Shown here piece after piece: positions 26,551 through 34,803 of a stretch of DNA of 64,000 nt. This DNA is from Isoetes taiwanensis. Lineage: Eukaryota; Streptophyta; Lycopodiopsida; Isoetales; Isoetaceae. Location of the stretch: positions 1,657,712-1,721,711 of the forward strand of contig JAJEKV010000093.1 in NCBI GenBank assembly GCA_021234155.1. Reading direction: 5' to 3'. Position numbers and translations under genes: made by a program. The notes under the pieces are model-generated. The model saw nothing but the letters and a program-made list of their open reading frames with translations, had not been told where the DNA came from and made no database searches. Within the stretch, counting starts at the first letter, position 1. Each line of letters starts with the position of its first letter.

Positions 26551-26765
26551 GAAGCCACTGCAGGTTACTTTTTGCAGATTTTGTGGTTGTCGGAGGGCGC
26601 GGGACTGAGCTCCTTCTTGTGGAGACCTGGCCATCGTGTTTGTTTCATAGCATTTCTCAACTGATGCATTCCTCAAGAGCGTTGGCGACCGTTTCTCATT
26701 AGGGTTTTCCTCGAAAACCCGCAAGGGCGAGGTTTTTCATATCAATGAGAAGCTGCCACCAGTTT
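26551..26765 (+). mobile_element. Possible LINE 3'-end fragment with terminal stem-loop
   Basis: 26695-26745 reads AGGGTTTTCCTCGAAAACCC, then GCAAGGGCGAGGTTTTT. The same arrangement (TTTTTCCTCGAAAACCCC followed by GGGCGGGGGTTTT) is present near the 3' end of the minus-strand LINE at 48.5 kb, and a looser version near 32630-32680 in the plus-strand LINE. No reverse transcriptase remnant is visible here, so only the 3' tail could be present. Confidence 0.35.
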
Positions 26766-27480
26766 TTTCTCACCTTTATCTTGTTTAAGCAGCGGATGGA
26801 TCATGTTTTATCTTGTTTTCTTCATTTCCATCATGCTCTCGATGATTGTCTAGTTTTGGAGCATGTTTATCAATAATTTTCAAACTTTTCTACCTCAAGT
26901 AGGGGAATCATTTCTGTACTCAGTGATTTTACAAGAGCTCAATGAGAACACCACTTCACTTCGGCCGACATATATGCTATCTAGGACCTTGCCACAGAAA
27001 GAACGTTATCTAATGCAAATTTTGACGTATACTCTGACATAAAACCTGATGTTTAGGTTGACGATTGTTCTGATGCAACATTGACAAATTAAGCATCAGA
27101 TTGTTAATCGTCAAAAGAATTGTCAGTCTAAATGTCGTGCCAAATCTTCTTAGACAATTTGACGATTTTCCTGATGCCTAACCCTTATTCGCTTATAGTA
27201 TCCAAAAGGAAAAAAGGAAAAAAAGTTCATTTTGTCATCTGCATGCATGACTAAAGCATAATGTTATGAGTATATACTAGGTGATATGTGTCATATATGA
27301 TATTATATATACCATGTGACATATATCTGACGTATGGCATATGAGACATATGTCATTATGTATACTGTATGACGTAGACGTATGCCATTTGACATCATAT
27401 ATATGCCACATGACATTACATATACCATGTGACAAATGTCATAGGATGTTTTTTTTCTATGCCCAATTTGGGTTAGAATT
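26766..27480. repeat. Non-coding with one hairpin and a CATGTGACATAT word cluster
   Basis: 27057-27115 forms an imperfect inverted repeat: TTGACGATTGTTCTGATGC on the left and its near complement GCATCAGATTGTTAATCGTC on the right. From about 27290 to 27445, words such as CATGTGACATAT, GACATATGTCAT and CATATATGCCA recur every 20-30 bp in both orientations. No gene is seen. Confidence 0.5.
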
Positions 27481-27482
27481 AA

Positions 27483-28365
27483 ATGGAAACCTCCCCAACT
27501 TTCCACGGAAACCTCCCTAATTTTCCCTGGAAACCTCCCCCATTTTCCTGGAAACCTCCCCAACTTTCCTTGTACGACCTGGGGAGGTTTCCACATTAGA
27601 AAACAGGGGAGGTTTCCATGGAAACCTCCCCACCTTTCCGTGGAAACCTTCCCCAACTTTCTGGACATGACCTGGGGAAGTTTCCAATTAAGAAAACAGG
27701 GGAGGTTTCCACGGAAAAGTGGGGAGGTTTCCATTAAAAAAATAAATAAATTTGCACGAAGACCAAGATTTTCCGTCCGTGCATCTCGATCCTCGATTTT
27801 CCGTTCGTGCATCTCGATCCTCATGCGTCTTAATGAGGAGGCGCCATCCCTCGATGGTTGCCAAAATTAATTACTACTTTTTTTCATAAATATTTTATGG
27901 AAACCTCCCTAACTTTCCAAAGAAACTAGGGGAGGTTTCCATAAAATGTCTATAGTGGAAACATCCCCAACTTTCCGTGGAAACCTCCCTAACTTTCCCT
28001 AGAAACCTCCCCAACTTTCTCTGGAAACCTCCCCAACTTTCCTTGTACGGTCTGGGAAGGTTTCCACAGTACAAAACAGGGGAGGTTTCCATGGAAACCT
28101 CCTCATCTTTCCGTGGAAACCTCCCCAACTTTCTGGGCATGACCTGGGGAGGTTTCCAATTAAGAAAACAAGGGAGGCTTCCATGGAAAGGTGGGGAGGT
28201 TTCCAGGAAAGTAGAAAAAAAAAGAAGCTCCTCTCTAAATTTGCACGAAGACCAACGTCTTGTTCGTCAGTGGTTGCCATAATTAATGACTTTTTTTTAT
28301 AATTATTTTATGGAAACCTCCCCAACTTTCCAAAGAAACTTGGGGAGGTTTCCACAAAATGTCTA
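27483..28365. repeat. Fold-back array of GGAAACCTCCCC / GGGGAGGTTTCC
   Basis: More than twenty copies of GGAAACCTCCCCAACTTTCC or its complement occur here, alternating in orientation so that the region can fold into many hairpins. Superimposed is a tandem repeat of about 420-490 bp: GTTGCCAAAATTAATT near 27857 recurs near 28273, and TTTGCACGAAGACCA near 27750 recurs near 28240. The array ends a few bases before a TATAAAA box, so it sits directly upstream of the MULE-like gene and may be its long terminal or subterminal repeat region. Frames across the array code only for the repeat. Confidence 0.8.
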
Positions 28366-28498
28366 TAAAAGCTCAAAGAGAGCTATTTCTTCAAGTAAAT
28401 CGTCCCTATGAGTTCTTCATTCATCCACAAATTCATCCGAGCCATTTTTTCAAGTAAATCATCCCTATGAATTCTTCCTTCATCCACGAGTTCATCTT
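28364..28498 (+). promoter_or_regulatory. TATA box and duplicated leader of the MULE-like gene
   Basis: TATAAAA at 28364-28370 is followed by a 59-bp unit present twice in tandem (28381-28439 and 28440-28498, each containing TTCAAGTAAATC and TCCCTATGA). This spacing fits a core promoter and a duplicated 5' untranslated leader. It is inference from position; no transcript is known. Confidence 0.45.
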
Positions 28499-28581
28499 TT
28501 CGCCGTGATTCCCATCGACTATTTCATCTTTTGTTCCTTTGATGCCGTTATTTATCTGGATTTGGAGCATAACGTGTATGA

Positions 28582-29300
28582 GGAGTTGAAGATGATATCT
28601 CCACTGATTCGTCTTTATATGATTCAGAAGCAACTGTAAGTGATTTTGCTTTTGATAATGTTGACAATGCTGCAGGTTTTGAGAACCTAGATGATGAAGA
28701 CCATGTAACAGCGAGCGGTGATTATGACAATCATTTGAATGAGGGAGACTCTGTTGGATCATGTCCACCTATACCTTCAATCAACTCAAGGGAAGGTTAT
28801 ATTTTCACGGAAGCATCATACTCTTTGATGGTGCAATGTGTCAAAACTCGTGTCCAGCCCTCTATCAAAGATATCCTAGACGCTGATCCTTCTTTCCCTG
28901 CTGGGTATGTTCGGCAGGCGCAGAAGCCACAAAGCACACAGAATGGTGCACATGTCTCTAATCGCAATGGCATTGGTGTGCCAGTTTTCTACATGATGTG
29001 CACCACTATACCTGGTGAGCATCATGAAAGAATAGCCTTGGGTGTGGCCTTGTGTGCAGTTTTTGCTCGTATGGGCAATGTTCGACCTAAGGCTATTACG
29101 ATAGATCTTGACAATGCAGAACGAGCAGCACTTGATGAGGTCATTGCAGTAGATCCTCACTGTTGGCTAGGAGAGGCACATGTTTTTTAATTGTGAACCT
29201 GTTATATTGTGTGAAAACGTTACTTATTTTGGTGATATTGTTTGCAGGTTGCATGTCATGTTCTGGCATGCTGGTTCCACTCTAAGAGAGCATGGCTGAA
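28582..29300 (+). pseudogene. MULE-like transposase fragment
   Basis: An open frame without an ATG runs from 28582 to 29181. The first 60 codons are acidic (DDISTDSSLYDSE type), then come the blocks FPAGYVRQAQKPQ, RNGIGVPVFYMMCTTIPG and RPKAITIDLDNAERAALDE. A phase-0 join from CAT|GTTTTT to a TTTGCAG acceptor at 29247 leads to CHVLACWFHSKRAW. The order 'D..ER.A' followed by 'CWFH..RAW' is characteristic of Mutator-like (MULE) and FAR1-type transposases (family knowledge). The exon ends at GAA before GTAACTG (29301), after which the sequence changes to the minus-strand Ulp1-like gene. It is partial: the N-terminal DNA-binding domain and the C-terminal part are not seen. Confidence 0.55.
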
Positions 29301-29303
29301 GTA

Positions 29304-30330
29304 ACTGTTACCAAAGGTAATTCTCGACTTTGATGTGCAATCCTGTAAAGCATTGAGGGGTTTTTTCTTATTCAGGTCCCAGGTCTCATATCCCCAGGTG
29401 CTCCTCTAATCAACATGTAAAGCCTATACATCATGCATGTTGTGCGAGTACTAAGAACCCTCCTCCCCTCACCATTTAAGTGCATGCGAATAGCGATGAT
29501 GGTCAACTTACCTATTCAACTCTACCACGCTAGGGCGCTAGCCACGGGACCCCTCGACCATAGAATCAAAATATAACCATGATGTGCTCACGCCCTCCTC
29601 AATCCCGAGGTGCTCAGCAATATCCATGTCCGGCAAAAGGAGGTACAACCACTAATGTCCACTGTAACAATTCAGATGGTCAAAATACATAGCAATAAAA
29701 GTAGATGGTGCGTATGAATTAATAACATCACTCACTTGTGCACGACAGGCCAGAACACTGCACGTACGTCGCTCCACCGCACTCTGGGTCCGTAGTCGTC
29801 CCGAAATACGGGAGTCAACTGTGATGCTGCATCACTCCCTGGAGATCCTGTACGAAAGGGATGGGCACGCGTGTAATAAGTGGGGTCCACAAAAAGCACG
29901 CGCCCTCAGTCCTCTTCAGACAACATGTGTCTGATAATCCTTTATGGGGACGCAAATGATATAAAACATTAGACAAGAGTATAATACAATATAAAGGGTT
30001 TACAAGAGACTCACATAATGTAGATGCCTATGTGCCAGTCTCTCCATCTTCCACTGTAGGCATCATCTAGGAAGTCACTAGTGATCTCAACCGATGATTG
30101 CGGGCATAGGCTAGACCTGATATGTACCCCCATCTGTTCCAACACACCTCGCTGCACGACATGATACAAATACCCATCCATTGGTATCCCGAAGATACCT
30201 CGTCTGCAACTCTCCAGAACCAATCCTCGAGCCTGAGATCTGTCGGAACGTTCAACCAAAGGGGTGCACGGGCTTCTCGCCCTCTCTCACTTGCCCATCC
30301 ACGCAAGGGAACAAAAATCTGGAGGGCGAC
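29304..30330 (-). pseudogene. Ulp1/C48-type protease-like gene fragment, transposon-borne
   Basis: Three exon-like blocks on the minus strand. Block 1 (30330-30015) follows a TTTTTCTCAG acceptor and contains IFVPLRGWASERG, LEDWFWRVADEVSSGYQW and, in another frame, ITSDFLDDAYSGRWRDWH; it ends at a GTGAGT donor. Block 2 (29847-29736) codes LTPVFRDDYGPRVRW and DVRAVFWPVVHK before GTGAGTG. Block 3 contains WTLVVVPPFAGHG (from 29661) and then SWLYFDSM (Asp codon 29565-29567) in a different frame. A His-Trp with VVV strand and a downstream 'YFDS' about 30 residues on is the His...Asp part of Ulp1/SENP cysteine proteases (known). The catalytic Cys block was not found. Ulp1-like genes are carried by some plant MULEs, which fits the convergent transposase next door. 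Confidence 0.5.
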
Positions 30331-31331
30331 CTGAGAAAAAATATATGGTCAACCGACTGATGAAAAATGGAGCAACTTCACGAAAGAAAGTAATAATGAG
30401 AAACGAAAAAATAGACATGATCAAAAGTAGACAATCCATCAAGGGAGGGAGGGCGAGGGAATGTGGTAGGACAGACAAGAAGAAGAAAACTAGCTCAAGA
30501 GAACGCCGATGAGGAAGAAGCAGAAGAAAGATGTATATAAAAAAAACTAGGCTCAAAATAGCAGATGACGTCCCTTGCCAAAGAATGGCGGTTCTATTGC
30601 TTCGCAATGAACCTTGACATTAGCATCACTGTCATTAAATCCAACAACCCTTTCATCAAAAAGTATCGGCAACCTATGCATCAACAATATTGTCAAGTGA
30701 TTCATCACTAATTTAGTCAAAAAAGGTCAAGTGTTTCGTCAGAATTTTTTTGTTGAAGGACGACAGTCTATTATTCATGAAAAAATCAAGAAACATACAA
30801 GAGGTCTGTGAAATTTCCATAAATACAATGTTAATCATACTATTGATCCAAAGACCCATTTTTGATGAAATTTAATGCGTTATAAAGGTTTCTCTCTGAT
30901 CTGTCTAATGGTGTCATATTTAACAAATTTTAATTATCTCATTTTGGGAAAAGAACAATAAATTTCCATTCCTAGCTAGAGCATTGTAGGTAAGTCATCT
31001 TCTATGTAGATGAGGATGCTATATTCAAGTTTTTCCTTATTCATATCATTGACATTTGTTTGTTGTTTCATGGGTCTCGTGTTTGAATGCATCTCGTGGG
31101 CCTTGTATTTGAATGTTCATTGAGGGCTATTCCTTCTCCCAGCAGATCTCAGCATGTAATTTGTTAGGCGCCACAAAGTACATTTTTATATATAGTGAAC
31201 AACAAACAATTGAATGTATCAATATAGAGCCTTCTCCCATCATTTGTCTACTTATTTTGGCCGAGATGATTTTATTTTTCATTGTGAGAATTGGATCCTT
31301 TCTTCTCTTCTGGTTGCTTGACGTCATTATA
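30331..31331. other. No gene recognised
   Basis: AT-rich. 30440-30540 is rich in GAAGAAGA words. No recognisable coding region or terminal repeat marking the right end of the transposon nest could be found. Confidence 0.45.
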
Positions 31332-31478
31332 TTCCAATGTAGACATGCTACCATAAGGTTTCTGATGCTCAATCATTATTTTCCAATGTGGACATGCTAC
31401 CAGAAGGTTTTTGATGCTCAATCATTATGTTCCAATGTTGACACGCTACCATAAGGTTTATGATGCTCATATGAGATA
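31332..31478. repeat. 49-bp tandem repeat, three copies
   Basis: Units begin at 31332, 31381 and 31430, each TTCCAATGT(A/G/T)GACA followed by CTACCA(T/G)AAGGTTT and GATGCTCA. Only a few differences separate the copies. The open frame crossing it codes just for the repeat. Confidence 0.9.
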
Positions 31479-31771
31479 CAATATAACTTAAACTCATGGC
31501 GTTATGATTGTATGCCTTGTTTGAGACGATGTCCTAATGTTGGTATTCAAGAGATAACATCACTTAAGAGAAAGCATCTTCACTTGCTAGTTAGAACTTG
31601 TAGGAGACATCCCAATGCCTTAGACTTTGGCCCTATTCATGGGGTGAGTTTGAAGGAAAAAACCAGATTTGACCCTATGATTCTCGACCAACTAGTTGTT
31701 TTGTACATGTGTAGTTCTACCCTAATGTTGGTTGTTGTTATATATCTTTAATTCTTCACCCACCAATCGCA
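31479..31771. other. No gene recognised
   Basis: Short stretch before the LINE with no recognised coding sequence. Confidence 0.45.
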
Positions 31772-32773
31772 CCTATTCAAGGTGCTAGTAGAACCTGTGC
31801 TTTTATATGGGGTCGAGGTATGGGGCCTAGTGATTTCTCTCGCCACTTGGAATGACTTGGAGCAGGTGCAGAAAGCTTTATTGGCATGGGCCCTGGGGGT
31901 GAAGTCTACAGTCCCATACCAGATACTGCTACAGGAAACATGTTACTTGCCTCTTCAAAGGGGGGCCCTTGACAGACATATCGTCTACTTTTAGAAGGTG
32001 GTCAACATGGACGATGCTCGTCTCCCTAACCTTGCTTATACTGTGGCAATGGGGCCTCAACGCCTGGAAGCCTGCTGGCGGGAAAAGAGAGCTCAGTGGC
32101 TGGCCAGATGGAATGTGCAGGAGCACAGGTGCATCCAAGTGCAAACGGAGGCAGATCGCCGCAGCCTCAGACAATACCTTGTGCATGCTTCCTCAGTAAG
32201 CTATGGGATGCCCGCACCTTTGAACAGGTCAAGACGACACATTATCACCGCCACATAAATCCTGCAATGCTACCTGCACACTCATCTACACATGAAAAAA
32301 CGCAGATCCATTGCCTCTATCCGCACAGGTGCACACTATCTCCGGATTGAGACAGGGAGATGGATTGGGGAGCTGCATCAGGAGAGGCTTTATCAACGCT
32401 GCCAGGTTGGAGCTGTGATGACATTCGGATACGCTATGCTGAGCTGTCCGCCCTGGCCAGCCCCTGCATGAGATGCTGAGCTCGAGCTCGGTACAGAGGT
32501 TGGGCTCATACATTCAAGAGATCATGGATCGCCGAGATCAGCTTGGTCCTCGGGCACTTACTTGATACATGTACATATTTCTGTCTGTATTTGTATTTGT
32601 ATAGTTTAACAGCAAACCTATTCCTGTCAGGGTTTTTCCCCCAAACAACCCTTTAGGGCGGGAGGGGGTTTTTTAACCCGGACATTAATATGCTTGCTGC
32701 GCCTCCTGTTTGGGTCCCATAGGCCAATTGGTCTCTGTGGAAGATAAAAATCCTATTCTATTCTATTCTATTG
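31772..32773 (+). mobile_element. 5'-truncated LINE (non-LTR retrotransposon), 3' part
   Basis: Codes the region after the reverse-transcriptase core: LVEPVLLYGVEVWGL, then LLQETCYLPLQRGALDRHI, then in another frame DARLPNLAYTVAMGPQRL. These blocks match the minus-strand LINE at 49.2-49.5 kb (DARLPALAYFVAMGPQRL). The frame is broken, with a stop between the two blocks at about 31993. The element ends GGTCTCTGTGGAAGATAAAA followed by a short (ATTCT)n tail (32750-32773). The 5' end is truncated, as is common after target-primed reverse transcription. It is AT-shifted relative to the 48.5-kb copy and so is probably older. Confidence 0.8.
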
Positions 32774-33325
32774 TCCATGTATGCCCAAGGATTCCACCAA
32801 TAAATTTTTGCCATGGGTAGATGTACAACACACTTTTCTTCATTTTTGGTCTCCATGGATTAGGATTGAAATTAGTGAGCGTATGTTCTAGTATAATGAC
32901 ATGGGAATAATGGAAAATTACTATTAGAAAATGAAATTTTGGTGAACATTGAATTATTAAAGCTTTAATTCATTATGCATGATAATTGATGCAAAATAAT
33001 GTGGTAAGATCCAACTCTTTTTCATTGGTCTTAGGGCCTTTCTGTCACAGTTGGCCAAGATAATAGTTCCGTGGTGTGCTCTTCAACTGTTGTCCCATTT
33101 TAATCAATCTTCCTCTCGTTTTCCTTACTCCCTAACTCCTTGTACCTACCCTCACCTCAAGCCTGCCCTATTGCTAGTATTTTCTTTTTTTACTAGTTGC
33201 AATTCTGTTGTAAACATTGTTGTTGTCGATAGCTTAGTTGGCATCATCCTTTGTGAGGTACTCAAGTGATGTATTGTTCGATTAACAGTTACACTTAGCA
33301 TGTGAAGGGGTAGATAACGTCCTCT
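32774..33325. other. No gene recognised
   Basis: AT-rich spacer; one 72-codon frame (33051-33269) without a recognisable domain. Confidence 0.45.
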
Positions 33326-33468
33326 CCCGAGGAGTTATGGGCCAGGAAAATGGCCTCGTGGCCATGTGGCCACGAAATTCCGAGGCCTCGGAATTTTGTG
33401 CTCCGAATTTCGTGGCCACATGGCCACGAGGCCATTTTCCCGAGGAGTTATGGGCCAGGAAAATGGCC
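33326..33468. repeat. Nested palindrome flanked by direct repeats
   Basis: Arms of 40 nt at 33345-33384 and 33401-33440 are complementary except for one mismatch. Between and partly within them lies a perfect 20-bp palindrome, AATTCCGAGGCCTCGGAATT at 33376-33395. The whole is bracketed by a 30-bp direct repeat (33326-33355 and 33439-33468, starting CCCGAGGAGTTATGGGCC). GGCCACGAGG words are also locally palindromic. It could extrude as a cruciform or be a small fold-back insertion. Confidence 0.9.
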
Positions 33469-34130
33469 GAGGCATTTGGCAGAGTCGCCATAGCCAAGCT
33501 TGGCAGCCTGCACTGCATTCCGGCAAGAAAAATAAACCAAATGTAAGTCTTGTAAAATGTAAGTCTCTGTTTTCTCTGTTTTCAAAACGGAACATGGAAG
33601 ATGTGAGGCAGCGAGAGCAGGGAGCTGCACAAGCAGCACAAATGCCAGACAAAACCAAACATCTTGAGTTCTCCCCGATGGCCATGCTTGAAACTCTGGC
33701 TATGGCTTTCTTCGGGCATAAAGATAAATCCATAACCCGCATCTTGCTCCTCCGTCCGGAGACAAGCCACAATCACACACAAGAAGGAAGACGGCTCACC
33801 TATTCGCTTCCATGGCCGTGCCTCGCTCATTACCCGCCTACCTGGCCGCAACTAGAAAGCAAAGATGAGATCTTATCCATTTGCACAAGTGAATCGGATC
33901 CGAGCGCGGTGGTTGCTTTTCGTGATAGCTCGGCCGCTAGAAGCTGCCACACCGGATTGGAACTTTAAAATCGGGAAAAAATACACCAGAAGCCGCCTGG
34001 AGGCCGCCTAGAGGTCTGGCTATGGCTTGGAGGTCTGGCTATGGAGGCCGGAGGCCTGGCTATGGCGGCCTTTTGCGATCTCCCACGACAGAGTGCAGCC
34101 CAAAAAAAATAGCACGTGGCAACAGAGGAT
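33469..34130. other. No gene supported; GCTATGG short repeats at 34016-34066
   Basis: An open frame continues from the palindrome to 33968 but has no recognisable domain and no ATG at its left end. At 34016, 34036 and 34056 CTGGCTATGG is repeated every 20 bp within a GGAGGCC-rich context. The same CTGGCTATGGCG word forms a tandem duplication at 54.26 kb. Confidence 0.45.
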
Positions 34131-34166
34131 GTTATGGACATAACATCTATGTTATGGCCATAACAG
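34129..34166. repeat. Two adjacent GTTATGGxCATAAC palindromes
   Basis: ATGTTATGGACATAACAT (one central mismatch) is followed at once by the perfect 16-bp palindrome TGTTATGGCCATAACA. A related GTTACTGGGTATAAC lies about 20 bp downstream. Purpose unknown. Confidence 0.8.
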
Positions 34167-34803
34167 ATTGGGCCACATGTGTTACTGGGTATAACTTCTT
34201 GAAATCGACAGTTGGGATTCAATCCTACGGCTAAATGCAGAGGCCAAGGACGTTAAGGAATAGCAACTTGAGTTTAGCGGCGCTCTTGTTTTCCAATTAG
34301 GAAAACACGTGAATAGCTTTGGAAAAATATAATGAGTTCCATTAGAAAGCTTTCTTTCTTTTCTGTGAAACATTGGATAAGCATTACATACATAAATAAA
34401 TTCACAGAAAATAGTTTGCTCCAGGGAGGACCAACTTATTGATTCTTTAGTAGGAGCACGAGATGGCAATTTCAAGTGTCATCCAAGCTTAGCCATAATG
34501 AGACTTTTTACAAATTATGAATGAATGGAGCAGTATATGTTACTAGATTGTTCCACCAAGGAGCCTCGGATTGCAATAGGGGAGATTTGTGGAGCGTCTC
34601 TTACCTTTGTATCGTGCATCGTAGTCTGATCAGCTGATTAGCGTGAACTCATTGTGCTAGGGTTGTTAACCCTATGGTTGGGACAAAAGAGTCAATGATC
34701 CTCTTGCTGACCATCCGACTATCAACTCTACTGTTTTGAGTCAACAAAGACTTCCACTTATATGCATTGCATTTCATTCAACTTCCCAGCATCTTGTAAT
34801 AAA
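34167..34803. other. Spacer downstream of the PPR-DYW gene
   Basis: AT-rich sequence between the small palindromes and the PPR stop codon. It would contain the 3' untranslated region of the minus-strand PPR gene; on that strand I see AT-rich words that could serve for polyadenylation but none that I can single out. Confidence 0.5.

Noticed and set aside
26167-26724. A 185-codon minus-strand frame
   Set aside because: It is the antisense reading of the RG-rich tract (Pro/Ala/Thr repeats on the other strand) and has no independent support.
27303-28282. Several open frames of 76-173 codons on both strands
   Set aside because: They translate the GGAAACCTCCCC repeat (GNLPxFLxWKPPQ-type peptides) in every frame and are not genes.
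27483-28365. Possible CRISPR-like array
   Set aside because: The repeats alternate in orientation, spacing is irregular, and the genome is a plant.
33366-33968. A 200-codon plus-strand frame beginning inside the palindrome
   Set aside because: It starts without ATG, the first third is palindrome sequence, and no known domain or splice pattern supports it.
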